DNA from: Chitinilyticum aquatile DSM 21506
Lineage (GTDB): Bacteria > Pseudomonadota > Gammaproteobacteria > Burkholderiales > Chitinibacteraceae
Length of the DNA stretch: 64,000 nucleotides
Reading direction: 5' to 3'
Assembly: GCF_000430805.1 (NCBI RefSeq)
Contig: NZ_AUMS01000008.1
Location: 218,047 to 282,046, forward strand
Below are positions 48,667 through 57,717 of this stretch, piece by piece; the first letter of the stretch is position 1; each line of letters begins with the position of its first letter. Made by a program: the position numbers and the translations under genes. The notes under the pieces were generated by a model. The model was given only the letters and a program-made list of their open reading frames with translations, did no database searches and was not told the DNA's origin.

Positions 48667-49456
48667 CAGCAAACCCCTTTTGCACGCGACGGAAGAACCA
48701 GAACCCGAAAAATGCCAATAAAGTCGACAACGATAGCATCAACAGCCACTGCCCCAGGTCAGGCCACTGACCAAGCAGCAGCACGGCACGGGTTGACTCG
48801 ATCAGCCAGGTGAGCGGATTGAGATGCATCCATGGGCGCAGGAAGGCGGGAACCGCGCTAGCTGGGTACAAAACTGGACTGGCAAACAAAAGGGCTGTCG
48901 CAGCAAAGCCGGTCAGTTGGGCTATATCACGCAGATAGGTACCAAGCGCAGTAAGTAGCCAGGCCAGCCCAAGCCCGAGCAACAGCAGCGGCAACCACAC
49001 CAACGGCAAAGCGATTGCAGACCAATGCAGGCCGCTACCAAGAATGGCATTAAGAACCAGCAGCAAGCTGAGACCGATCAGCGCATTGACTCCTGCCGCC
49101 AGTACACCAACCACTGGCAGCAACGGAAGAGGAAACACCACCTTTTTGACATAATTGCTCTGTCTGATCAACGCTTGAGGGCTAAGAACCAGAATCTCGG
49201 CCATCCAGCCGTGTACCAGCATCCCGCAATACACCATCAGCGCAAAACCTGTCCGCCCTCCCTGCTCGGAGATGCCCGGCCAGCGAGCCCTCATCACCTC
49301 GGTAAATACCAGCGTATAGAGCAGCAGCATCAGCATCGGCCCCAGCAAGGACCAGCCCAAGCCGAGCCAGGAGCCTTTGTAACGCCCCTGCACTTCGCGC
49401 TGGGTCAGCGCAACAAGCAGACTGGCCCGCGTAGACCCTTCAAGCAATTTCAGCAT
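48656..49456 (-). CDS. wzm: Polysaccharide ABC exporter, permease Wzm
   Basis: 266 aa from ATG 49456, which lies in the end of the methyltransferase gene. Six membrane segments of the ABC-2 type, with SLLVALTQREVQGRYKGSWLG and a C-terminal MHLNPLTWLIESTRAVLL. It works with Wzt to export O-antigen or capsule polysaccharide. Confidence 0.92.
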   Translation of the reverse strand: MLKLLEGSTRASLLVALTQREVQGRYKGSWLGLGWSLLGPMLMLLLYTLVFTEVMRARWPGISEQGGRTGFALMVYCGMLVHGWMAEILVLSPQALIRQSNYVKKVVFPLPLLPVVGVLAAGVNALIGLSLLLVLNAILGSGLHWSAIALPLVWLPLLLLGLGLAWLLTALGTYLRDIAQLTGFAATALLFASPVLYPASAVPAFLRPWMHLNPLTWLIESTRAVLLLGQWPDLGQWLLMLSLSTLLAFFGFWFFRRVQKGFADVL

Positions 49457-50040
49457 CCGGGCACCAGACGCTGCGCCAGACGGCAAATCAGACCCGCGCG
49501 ACAACGTGTCCAGAGGCTCTGCTCGGGCACCTGGAATACACCAACCGTATCGCCCCACAAGGCACTATCCGCATCATGATGAGGCGTCCAGTCAGTATGG
49601 ATGGACAAGGCATGCACCCTACCCCATGCCGCTAGCGCCTGAAAACCATCCGGATAAAAACGCCAGCAATCCTCAGGATAGCGATGCTCCGGCCCCCTTG
49701 ATGGCGCGATCAGGAAAATATGACCACCGGGCTTCACCACACGCACCATCTCGAGCCAGGACAACCAGAAAAAAGGTACATGTTCAAATGCCTGCCCCGA
49801 CACGACCACATCGACACTGCGACTAGCCAGAGGCAAGCGGTAGGGCGACTCCAGCACCAGATCAACATTGGGCCCCGCAGCAAGATCAACGCCGCGGTAT
49901 TGCCAGCCAGGACGGTCAAAGACAGGACGGTAGCTGCCATTTACATCATAACTGCCGATATCAAGGATACTCAGAGGCTTGTTGCCATCAAGAAACTGTC
50001 CGGCACACGCCGCCATGTGTTCATAAGAACTTTTGTGCAT
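49450..50040 (-). CDS. Class I SAM-dependent methyltransferase
   Basis: 196 aa from ATG 50040; the start MHKSSYEHM is the usual family N-terminus and GAGG precedes it, although the frame is open to 50220. The SAM-binding motif is ILDIGSYDVNGSYRP and the post-motif DVVVSGQAFEHVPFFW. It probably methylates a sugar, perhaps as the capping step that ends O-antigen chains in Wzm/Wzt systems; inference. First gene of the polysaccharide cluster. Confidence 0.85.
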   Translation of the reverse strand: MHKSSYEHMAACAGQFLDGNKPLSILDIGSYDVNGSYRPVFDRPGWQYRGVDLAAGPNVDLVLESPYRLPLASRSVDVVVSGQAFEHVPFFWLSWLEMVRVVKPGGHIFLIAPSRGPEHRYPEDCWRFYPDGFQALAAWGRVHALSIHTDWTPHHDADSALWGDTVGVFQVPEQSLWTRCRAGLICRLAQRLVPGC

Positions 50041-50308
50041 GAAGAATGCCTCAAGCTGCGAACGAGCAGCTTCGAAATCGTGCCCGAAGAACACGCCTGA
50101 CAACAAGTACAAGCGGGACGGGAGCACCTGAAAGGAAAAGGGAGCATTATCGGCAACACCCCAAAGGGAACGCAAGGACAGAATACCGATGCGAGCCTCC
50201 CAGCGGAAAATAATGCACACGACAACAGCAACAGCCTATAAAATTGCCGGCTGGCAGCCAGGCCAGCATTTTCAATGCCCTACCTCGCACAGCACGAGAA
50301 AGATCAAC
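50041..50308. other. Divergent intergenic region, polysaccharide cluster / T2SS
   Basis: 268 bases between two divergent operons. TATAAA at 50236-50241 may be a -10 box toward the T2SS genes; no convincing -35 was found. Nothing else is recognised. Confidence 0.5.
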
Positions 50309-51385
50309 GTGACAAGCACTCGACTACAAATTCAACTGGGCGCAGCAACTGAACAGCTGCGCCAGCTTCTGCTGGCCCTCCCGCGCTGGCTTGGCTTTTT
50401 GCCCGGCCTGCAATTGATGCCTCGCAAGTATTGCCATTACACCCGCATCCCGCTCAAAGGTATTCCTGAAAAGCACCAGGCACCAGCCATTCGTCTTAGA
50501 TTGCAGCAACTTGCCATTTTTCCGCAGACAGGCTTTTGCTTTCAGGTGCAAAACGAAGAAGCCCACATCTGGTACTGGGATGATGAACAGGCCAAGCTGA
50601 TGTTTGCCGGCCAGCGCATTCAACCCTGGCCCGAACCGCTCTGGCGCGCGCCTCTAGAACAAGGAGTTCGCAGCCTGCGCTGCAGCGAGGGCTTTGAACT
50701 GGAAGGAATCAACGACCAGCAAATTTACCGCACCCGCTGGCTGCAGAACCCACCCACACCCCAGGAACAACAGGATTTCCTGCGCGACCTCGGTCAAAAC
50801 CAGGGGGGGGATCTCAACACACCGGTTCTGCTGCCCAGAATGCGCAGGCCAGTAGCAGGCTGGCGCGGGCAATCGGCGCTTGCTCCAACCGTCCCGGGCT
50901 GGCTCATGCTGTTCACTGCCGCCCTGCTCATTCTCATACTGGCCGGCACGCTGGAAGGCGTAAAAATCCAACGCCTCAAAACAGAGCTGGCCAATCAGAA
51001 ACAGGAAAAGCACAAGCTGCAACAAGCTACCGAGGCTCTTGCAAAACTTGAAGCGACCCTACAAGAGCAGACCCCGGAGATTGAAAGAATCAACCAGCTC
51101 AGCGAACAACCCAGGCAAAGCGTTTTGCTCGCAGAGCTGGCTCGCAAAGGCATACTGGGCTCAGCATCAGACGTCTATCTGAGCGAGTGGCTGTATCGCA
51201 GCAACAGCGTAAGCGCCACATTCCGTCTTGGCGGCAAGGCCAACGCATCCGAGCTGATCACCGCCCTGGAAAAAACAGGCCTATTCAGCGACATTGGCCT
51301 GATTCCCGACCCGCCACGCGGCATGATCAAGCTGCAGCTCCAGCTGCCCCAGCCTGACGATGCCGAGCCAGACACCGAAAAGTGA
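50309..51385 (+). CDS. gspL: GspL/PilN-like T2SS inner-membrane protein
   Basis: 358 aa from GTG 50309 (GAGAAAGA before it). A ~200-residue cytoplasmic part, one membrane segment (PGWLMLFTAALLILILAG, about residue 202-220), a coiled coil (LKTELANQKQEKHKLQQATE) and a small periplasmic domain. This order fits GspL, but the cytoplasmic part is shorter than in canonical GspL and its actin-like fold cannot be confirmed by eye. A run of eight Gs occurs at 50803-50810. It heads the T2SS operon. Confidence 0.7.
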   Translation: MTSTRLQIQLGAATEQLRQLLLALPRWLGFLPGLQLMPRKYCHYTRIPLKGIPEKHQAPAIRLRLQQLAIFPQTGFCFQVQNEEAHIWYWDDEQAKLMFAGQRIQPWPEPLWRAPLEQGVRSLRCSEGFELEGINDQQIYRTRWLQNPPTPQEQQDFLRDLGQNQGGDLNTPVLLPRMRRPVAGWRGQSALAPTVPGWLMLFTAALLILILAGTLEGVKIQRLKTELANQKQEKHKLQQATEALAKLEATLQEQTPEIERINQLSEQPRQSVLLAELARKGILGSASDVYLSEWLYRSNSVSATFRLGGKANASELITALEKTGLFSDIGLIPDPPRGMIKLQLQLPQPDDAEPDTEK

Positions 51386-51440
51386 ATATTCACAAAATTC
51401 CAGACATGAACCCCGCACACCGCAGTCCGGCAGGAACGGC

Positions 51441-52211
51441 ATGAACGCAAGCACATCAGACACAACATCACGCAAGCGACCCCCAAGCGCATTGCAACAT
51501 CAACTCGCGCGGCTTCTGCAGGAAATCCGCAGCAACCCGCGACTGCAAATGGCGCTCGCGGCCATCATCACGATCGCGGCAAGCAGCAGCGTACTGTCAA
51601 TGATGGATGCGCGACAAACACTCGAACAACAGGTACTGAAGGGGGCCGAGCGCAATACCGCACTCTTGCGCAAACTCAATGGCCCGAACAATCAGGCAAG
51701 CCTGCAGGCAAGCATCGAGCGCAATACCCAGCAGATTGATGCAGCCCTTTGGCAGGCACCATCTCCTGCCATCCTGCAAACCAGCTACTCAAGCTGGCTC
51801 GCTGGCGAACTTGCTGATGCAGGCATCGCCAATGTCCAGCCAAGCCAGCCCGTCCTGCAAAGCACCGACGAAGCAAGCGACCAGCAAAACCTGGCATGCA
51901 GTAGCGCCCCCTGCCCTTTGCTTGAGGTGCGCAGCACGATTCGCGCCCCCTTCACGCCAGCCAGCATTGGCAAGATCTTCCAGCTCACGGAAGGCGGTGA
52001 ACGCATTACCCGCATCGAACAATTGAGCCTCAACACAACCACCAAACAGCTAGAAATAGCACTGCTCAGCCTCGGGCGCATCGCACCCGACGCCAGCGAG
52101 CCAGCGGAAGCAAGCACCAGCAGCATCCAACCAGCGCCAATTGCACAAACTGGCAGCGCCAGCGCACCGGAAACCCAGCAACCCGCAAAGATAGTGGAAA
52201 TCAAATGGTAA
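51441..52211 (+). CDS. gspM: GspM-like T2SS protein
   Basis: 256 aa from ATG 51441 (CAGGAA before it). One membrane segment (LQMALAAIITIAASSSVLSM) and a periplasmic region with a coiled coil (ERNTALLRKL) and a ferredoxin-like-sized domain. The C-terminus is rich in Ser/Pro/Ala. Identification rests on size, topology and position between L-like and C-like genes rather than on strong motifs. The last bases overlap the next start. Confidence 0.65.
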   Translation: MNASTSDTTSRKRPPSALQHQLARLLQEIRSNPRLQMALAAIITIAASSSVLSMMDARQTLEQQVLKGAERNTALLRKLNGPNNQASLQASIERNTQQIDAALWQAPSPAILQTSYSSWLAGELADAGIANVQPSQPVLQSTDEASDQQNLACSSAPCPLLEVRSTIRAPFTPASIGKIFQLTEGGERITRIEQLSLNTTTKQLEIALLSLGRIAPDASEPAEASTSSIQPAPIAQTGSASAPETQQPAKIVEIKW

Positions 52212-52648
52212 ATTTCAGCAGACTGGTCAGCGTCACGCTCGGACTTTGCCTTCTGGTCGGCATCCTGAGCTGGTACGGATATAGCGCCCCGAAGCCCGGC
52301 AAGATCGTTGGCACGGCAGCCCGCAATGCCACCCCTGCGCTTGTCATCAGCCCACCTCTGAAAAATGACCTGAAAACGCTCGGCGAAGCCGCCCCATGGG
52401 ATATACAGGCACAGCAAGCCAACACGGCCAGCGCCGTCACCACGGAAACCTGGCGCCGTGTCGCCATTGTCACGGAAAACAAGACCACCAGCGCATTACT
52501 GCAATCGCCTGCCGGGGAAATCAAAACCTACAAAGCTGGCGATTTGCTTCCCGACGGCAGCAAGCTCATCGCGGTCAACAGCCGCGAAGTCATCATCCGC
52601 CCGGCAGGCAACAACCAGAAAAACATGACCATGCGCTTCGGAGACTGA
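52205..52648 (+). CDS. gspC: GspC-like T2SS protein, short
   Basis: 147 aa: an N-terminal membrane segment (LVSVTLGLCLLVGILSWYGY) and a homology-region-like domain (RRVAIVTENKTTSALLQSPAG; YKAGDLLPDGSKLIAVNSREVII). The PDZ domain or coiled coil found at the end of longer GspC proteins is absent. GspC links the inner-membrane platform to the secretin. It starts inside the end of gspM. Confidence 0.7.
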   Translation: MVNFSRLVSVTLGLCLLVGILSWYGYSAPKPGKIVGTAARNATPALVISPPLKNDLKTLGEAAPWDIQAQQANTASAVTTETWRRVAIVTENKTTSALLQSPAGEIKTYKAGDLLPDGSKLIAVNSREVIIRPAGNNQKNMTMRFGD

Positions 52649-52718
52649 CGACGCACAACGGCGTCAGCACAGGCCAGACAAGGGCCACTTTTCACACGAA
52701 TACAGCCAGGCAACACCC

Positions 52719-55130
52719 ATGACCGCAAGCATTACCCCTCACTTCCGTTTCAAGCCACTGGCACTCGCACTAGCCGCACTACTGACGGCCTGCGCCCAGC
52801 CCGCCCCATGGCCGGAAGCCACCCCGCTGAACCCGACCCAGACCCGCGACAATAACACCGAGGGCAAGGGTACCGTCATCGGCGGCACCGATGACAAACC
52901 CGCCCAGACAGCCATCTATAAAATTCCGGCTGCGCCGGTCAGCAAGCAGCCACCGGTCGCCACGCAAACCCCGCCCAAATTCGAGGACGAAAAGGGCAAG
53001 GAAGCCACCGTGGCCTTCGATGCGATGCCACTGCCGCAATTCATCCAGTCGGTATATGGTGTCATCCTCAAGCGCACGATCAATATCGACCCGCAAATTC
53101 TGTCGCGCCGCGATCTGGTCAGCATGCGCTCGGGCAAACCCATGACGCCCAGCCAGCTCTACACCGCCGCCAATACCGTGCTGCAATCCTATGGCATTGC
53201 CGTGCAGGATTTGCCCGGCGTAACCCGCTTTGTCCCCGAAGCCGGCGATGCTGGCACACTGCCGGAAATTCGCCGCGGACGCGCCATGCCGGAAGTACCG
53301 CAGAGCGTGCGCCCCCAGTTTTATCTGGTTGAACTGCAGAATACCCAGACCGCCCAGGCCATGACCTGGCTGACCAGCATTTTTGGCACTCGCATCACCG
53401 TGCGTGATGATGCGACCCGAAATGCATTAATGATTAGTGGATCACCGCAGAACATCAGCGCCGCCATGCAGGCACTGAACTCGCTCGACCAGCCACTGAT
53501 GCGCGGCCGCGTGGGCGCCCGCATCAACCCGGTGTACTGGTCCGCCGACGAAATGGCCAAGCGTCTCAACGAAATACTGATGGCTGAAGGCTATTACAGT
53601 TCCAACAGCCCTTCAGCAAACACTCCAGCCCTGCTTGTGCCCGTTTCCGGGCTCAATTCGGTACTCGTCTTCGTCAACAACCAGCCCCTGCTCGACCACA
53701 TCCTGCACTGGGCCGAAGAGCTCGACCAACCCAGCCAGGCGCGCAATGGCAACTACTTCATTTACCCAGTACGCAATGCTGACGCCTCAGAGATCGCCAA
53801 CACACTATCCCAGGTTCTTGGGGGTGGCGGCGCCTCAACCGGTGGCGACGGCAAAACAACAGCACCTGCCAATGCAGGCGGCCGTGCCGTTGTCGACAAA
53901 GCCACCAACAGCCTGATCATCAAGGCCACGCCAGCCGAATACCAACAGTGGTACACGCTGATCCGCGAACTCGACAAGCCGGCCCGCAGCGCACTCATCA
54001 ACGTCACCGTTGCCGAAGTCAAGACCAGTGCCACGAATGAGCTTGGGTTTGAATGGATGGTTCGCAATATTGACCTCGGCAAACTTGGCATCGGCACTCT
54101 CACCCTGGGCAAGGGCGGGCTTCTACTGGACTCAACCAAAGGCATCCAGCCACGTGCCGGTAGCTCTAATGCCACCGTAGTTCTTAATGCCCTGGCATCA
54201 CAGAATCTGGCGCGCACACTATCCAACCCTAGCCTGCTCACGCGCAGCGGCGAACAGGCCTCGATCACCATCGGCGAAGAAGTCCCCATCATCACCTCGA
54301 CGCAAAGCAACGCCAACAGCGGAGCAACCGACAAAGTCCTCTCCACGGTCCAGTACCGTCAGACCGGCACAACACTGAACGTCAAACCAGTCGTGCATAA
54401 CGGTGGGCGCATTGAGCTCACGATCACCCAGGAAGTCAGTACAGCAAACCAGACCACGGTCTCCGGCATTGACAGTCCGACCATCGGAACCAAAAAAATT
54501 GACACCAAGTTGACCGTTCGCGACGGCAACACAGTGATTCTCGGCGGCATCATTTCCGATACATCCAGCAATGCCAATGGCGGCGTTCCGTATGCCATGG
54601 ATGTGCCAGTAGTTGGCAGTCTGTTCAAGAACGAAAAAAACAGCGGCAACCGCACTGAGCTGGTCATGCTGATCACCGCCTATGCGGTGGAAGACGACTT
54701 CGATCTAGAATCGATTGCGGACGCCTTCCGCCAGCGCCTGCCGTGGAGTGAACCACTCTGGCGGAAAACCCCACAACCCGAAATCAATTCATCAACAATT
54801 ACAAACGCAAACAGCGCAAGCAGTTCAGCGGCACAGCCTGCCAGCATTACCGGACGTGCAATATCTCAACCTTATGGCAAACCATCGCCGCAGACCGCTC
54901 CAAACGCAGCCGCCACGTCGCCAGTCAGCGCGGCAGAAACTGTAGTTGAAACACGGCCGGTCAGTGGCGACGAGGTCCCAGTCGCATCCAGCACACCCGC
55001 ACCGGCAACGCAACCCACCACAACAGGTAGCGCACCGGCAGCTCCCGCAACCGGAAATACACCGGTCACTGACGAGCAACTGAAAAAAGAGCTGATGGAT
55101 GCACTGAAGAAAGGCGGTTATGTGAAATAA
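52719..55130 (+). CDS. gspD: T2SS secretin GspD
   Basis: 803 aa, with a lipoprotein signal (LALAALLTACAQP, Cys25), so it may self-pilot to the outer membrane. An N0 domain (~90-160) and N1-type repeats are followed by the secretin core (~440-670): NPSLLTRSGEQASITIGEEVPI and VRDGNTVILGGIISD. The last ~115 residues are Ser/Ala/Thr/Pro-rich low complexity, beyond the usual secretin end. A 14-bp hairpin follows, ending this half of the operon. Confidence 0.92.
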   Translation: MTASITPHFRFKPLALALAALLTACAQPAPWPEATPLNPTQTRDNNTEGKGTVIGGTDDKPAQTAIYKIPAAPVSKQPPVATQTPPKFEDEKGKEATVAFDAMPLPQFIQSVYGVILKRTINIDPQILSRRDLVSMRSGKPMTPSQLYTAANTVLQSYGIAVQDLPGVTRFVPEAGDAGTLPEIRRGRAMPEVPQSVRPQFYLVELQNTQTAQAMTWLTSIFGTRITVRDDATRNALMISGSPQNISAAMQALNSLDQPLMRGRVGARINPVYWSADEMAKRLNEILMAEGYYSSNSPSANTPALLVPVSGLNSVLVFVNNQPLLDHILHWAEELDQPSQARNGNYFIYPVRNADASEIANTLSQVLGGGGASTGGDGKTTAPANAGGRAVVDKATNSLIIKATPAEYQQWYTLIRELDKPARSALINVTVAEVKTSATNELGFEWMVRNIDLGKLGIGTLTLGKGGLLLDSTKGIQPRAGSSNATVVLNALASQNLARTLSNPSLLTRSGEQASITIGEEVPIITSTQSNANSGATDKVLSTVQYRQTGTTLNVKPVVHNGGRIELTITQEVSTANQTTVSGIDSPTIGTKKIDTKLTVRDGNTVILGGIISDTSSNANGGVPYAMDVPVVGSLFKNEKNSGNRTELVMLITAYAVEDDFDLESIADAFRQRLPWSEPLWRKTPQPEINSSTITNANSASSSAAQPASITGRAISQPYGKPSPQTAPNAAATSPVSAAETVVETRPVSGDEVPVASSTPAPATQPTTTGSAPAAPATGNTPVTDEQLKKELMDALKKGGYVK

Positions 55131-55154
55131 ATACTGTAACTTATGTCACAGACA

Positions 55155-55184
55155 GCAAGAGGGCCGGCATGCCGGCCCTCTTGC
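55155..55184. terminator. Hairpin after gspD
   Basis: GCAAGAGGGCCGGC, AT, GCCGGCCCTCTTGC: a perfect palindrome 25 bases after gspD, without a T-tract. Confidence 0.6.
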
Positions 55185-55638
55185 ATGACAGGCGCCGTTT
55201 CACAAGCCACCACCCCCAGCATTGTTGCAAAATCACAACATCACCACACCACTCAAAACGCCATACCCTACAACCTATGCAACCATAGCCATTGCAAATA
55301 AATGGTCATGGAAGCATACCCAAATATAACCCTGTGTTACATTCAAATGACGCAAGAGTAAATTCCCCCTCTGAATCGCCACTTTTGCGCACTGCAACAC
55401 CCGCACTGCCCACAGCAACGGCACAAGTCTATTAGCATACCCTTGTTTTTATTTGGCTTTTTCTGCAGAAAAGAGCCGACAGACCGCAGTAGCACGCACG
55501 CAACAGCGCTTGCCGCTCGAATAATCTATCGCACCCCCCCACTTGTAACATTGCAGGCAACACGCTATCGTTCAACGCAATGCGGTTTGACGCAGAGCTT
55601 TATCACCCGTGGATTTTGCAACGCATTAATACCAAGCA
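55185..55638. other. Long AT-richer intergenic region
   Basis: About 450 bases between the gspD hairpin and the promoter of the surface-protein gene with no convincing gene. It is AT-richer than its surroundings, with C-runs and A/T-rich patches. It may hold upstream activating sequences; I see no clear operator. Confidence 0.5.
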
Positions 55639-55668
55639 TTGCCTCGCGGCACCGGGACGCGGTATGAT
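55639..55668 (+). promoter_or_regulatory. Candidate promoter of the surface-protein gene
   Basis: TTGCCT (55639-55644), an 18-base spacer and TATGAT (55663-55668). The transcript would have a leader of about 95 bases. Confidence 0.5.
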
Positions 55669-55769
55669 TCACCGACCTAGCACTTACAGGGTCGAGTGGA
55701 AGGGCTTTCTGGCTCTTTACACCGCACGCCAAGGTATTCAAATTAGTTAGTTCAAGGAACTTGAAGACT

Positions 55770-57554
55770 ATGAAACAAACTCTGATTTCCCGCCTCATCG
55801 TAGGCGCTCTGGCCACCGTGGCTGCGGGCTCCGCATTTGCCGGCCAAATCCAGTCGTCCTCCGTTTCGATCGCTCGCGAAGTAATCACTTCCAACGATCA
55901 GAAAGTGGTATCCCCCGCTATTTCCTATCGCTTCTTCGGTGACGTTGACGCGCGCAACCAGGATCAAACCTTCCAGGTTCAATTCAAGCTGCCGGCTGGC
56001 GTTGAATGGAAAACTACCGGTCTGGCTATCGCTGCTGGCGTTGCTCCGCAAATCCGCGTTACCGACGGTGTCGCCGGCGGTGCAGCGGTTGCTCAAGGCA
56101 CTGCCGCAGGTCAAATCGAAGTAGTAGCTCTGAACATCGACAGCACCGACAAGAGCATCATCTACGCAACACTGACTCTGCACCAAGGCGCGGCCGCTCT
56201 GGTTAAGCAACCGCTGATCACCCTGTCTTCGTCCGGCACCGCATCTGACAACCCGACTATCGTCGGCTTGAAGAACATCGTTGGTACCGTTGGTGAGTGC
56301 GACACCGAAGTGAAGAAGCTGCCGGTCAACTTCAAGCACTTCGTATCGCTGTCCACTCCGACTACTCTCGCCACCGAAGCCAACGCTCAGGCTGACGAAC
56401 ACGTTCGTAGCGGCTCGACCAACGACACCACCCTGATCACCTTCCCGGTGAACATCAAGGTTGCCGTTACTGCTCCGACCCGTCAGGCACAACTGGATCC
56501 GGCTCTGAACCAGACCGTATTCAAGAACAACGGTGTTGCTACCGCTACACCTCCGGGCTTCGGCAGCTGGGTCAGCAACACCCTGGCCAACCTGGGTAGC
56601 ATCAACCTGACCCAAAATGCTTTCGGTTACGATGCTGACGGCAAGGTTCAATACCTGCTGGCCAACATGTCCGCCATCGCAGCTGCAACCGCTCCGTACA
56701 CCACCCCGGCTGATTCCGGTGATGTTGAAGCCAAGCAACTGGAAGTGACCGTCAATGCCAGCGCTGGTTTTGTCGTTAACACCGGTTCGCAACTGTTCCT
56801 GTCTAACGCAGCTAACTGCGGTGCTGCAATTGCAGGCACTGCTGTTGCCATCACCAGCAGCAACGCGGCCGGCCCGATCAAGCTGACCCTGCCGACCGCC
56901 GGCTTGGATGCAGCTGCCAAGTACGTGTGCTATGACACCGGCACTACTGCTGGCGTGATTCCGGCCAGCTCGTTCGACGCTACCGCCGTTCTGGTCAAGG
57001 CTGACAACAATGCCGCCTTCGACGGCGAACAAAACAACTCTTGCAAGGGCCCGCTGACTTCCCTGGGCGGCCAGATCAAGATTGACGTTCGCAACTATGC
57101 TGCCAACGCACGCCAAGACGGCTGGCTGTCGGTTCTGCGCCTGATCAACAACAGCGAAAGCCGCACCATCGACGTATACGGTCAGTACATCCACGCTGAC
57201 GGCATGTACGGCAAGTGGGGCAAGGTTGCAACCCTGAAGCCGCGCGCTGTTGTGAACATGCTGCCGGCCGATGTTGACGGCAAGCTGACTTCTGCTCCGG
57301 CTCACAGCACTTCCGCCAACAACGCAACTGCAGCCCTGCCGACTTCCGGTGATGCTCCGCGCCTGCGTCTGACTACCGACAACGGCAACACCCTGCGCGT
57401 ACAGAACTACCTGTACAACCCGGCTTCCGGCAACTTCATCGAAGCTTCCAGCAGCCAAGGCGTTGACCTGAGCGGCAACGTTAACGATCGTGCACAAGGT
57501 GTTGACACCCTGAACGATCAAGACGCACAAGTTGGTCTGAACGGCCAAAACTAA
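55770..57554 (+). CDS. Abundant exported protein, S-layer-like candidate
   Basis: 594 aa from ATG 55770 (AAGGAA ten bases before it). A Sec signal peptide ending AFA^GQ (after residue ~24). The mature protein is Ala/Thr/Val/Asn-rich, low in Cys (four in the body) and has no membrane segment, typical of a secreted beta-rich structural protein. The codons are strongly biased to CTG, GCT, GGT, GTT and AAC, unlike the neighbours, which suggests very high expression. It stands alone between gspD and gspE, with its own promoter-like site and terminator. I infer a T2SS substrate, perhaps an S-layer protein; no family recognised. Confidence 0.75.
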   Translation: MKQTLISRLIVGALATVAAGSAFAGQIQSSSVSIAREVITSNDQKVVSPAISYRFFGDVDARNQDQTFQVQFKLPAGVEWKTTGLAIAAGVAPQIRVTDGVAGGAAVAQGTAAGQIEVVALNIDSTDKSIIYATLTLHQGAAALVKQPLITLSSSGTASDNPTIVGLKNIVGTVGECDTEVKKLPVNFKHFVSLSTPTTLATEANAQADEHVRSGSTNDTTLITFPVNIKVAVTAPTRQAQLDPALNQTVFKNNGVATATPPGFGSWVSNTLANLGSINLTQNAFGYDADGKVQYLLANMSAIAAATAPYTTPADSGDVEAKQLEVTVNASAGFVVNTGSQLFLSNAANCGAAIAGTAVAITSSNAAGPIKLTLPTAGLDAAAKYVCYDTGTTAGVIPASSFDATAVLVKADNNAAFDGEQNNSCKGPLTSLGGQIKIDVRNYAANARQDGWLSVLRLINNSESRTIDVYGQYIHADGMYGKWGKVATLKPRAVVNMLPADVDGKLTSAPAHSTSANNATAALPTSGDAPRLRLTTDNGNTLRVQNYLYNPASGNFIEASSSQGVDLSGNVNDRAQGVDTLNDQDAQVGLNGQN

Positions 57555-57557
57555 GCC

Positions 57558-57575
57558 AAGAATCATCTGATTCTT
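57558..57575. other. Hairpin before the terminator
   Basis: AAGAATCA/TGATTCTT around two bases, directly after the surface-protein stop. It may stabilise the mRNA 3' end. Confidence 0.5.
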
Positions 57576-57582
57576 AGCTGAT

Positions 57583-57614
57583 AAAACCGGAGGGTTCGCC
57601 CTCCGGTTTTTTTT
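57583..57614 (+). terminator. Strong intrinsic terminator after the surface-protein gene
   Basis: AAAACCGGAGGG, tetraloop TTCG, CCCTCCGGTTTT and more T. Textbook. Confidence 0.95.
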
Positions 57615-57679
57615 GCTCTATCTCCTCACAAGCCGGCAATCTACCCTCGGCTTGCGCTGGCAAAGCCCTCCCCCGGTGG

Positions 57680-57685
57680 TACAAT
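57680..57685 (+). promoter_or_regulatory. -10 box of the gspE operon
   Basis: TACAAT 32 bases before the gspE GTG; TGGCAA lies 16 bases upstream of it as a weak -35. Confidence 0.4.
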
Positions 57686-57717
57686 CTGCCCAGTCTCACT
57701 ACCTTGCAGAATACGCC

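Noticed and set aside
50041..50220. Upstream extension of the methyltransferase gene
   Set aside because: The family start MHKSSY with GAGG before it at 50040 is better; the extra 60 codons look unlike the family.
50251..50270. Possible -24/-12 (sigma-54) promoter before the T2SS genes
   Set aside because: The GG and GC dinucleotides are not 10 bases apart as required.
55443..55667. A 74-codon open frame before the surface-protein promoter
   Set aside because: No ribosome-binding site, uneven composition and overlap with the promoter; treated as noncoding.
55752..57566. A 604-codon open frame antisense to the surface-protein gene
   Set aside because: It mirrors the biased codons of the plus-strand gene, which avoid reverse-strand stops. 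No ribosome-binding site or family resemblance was seen, while the plus strand has a signal peptide and terminator.
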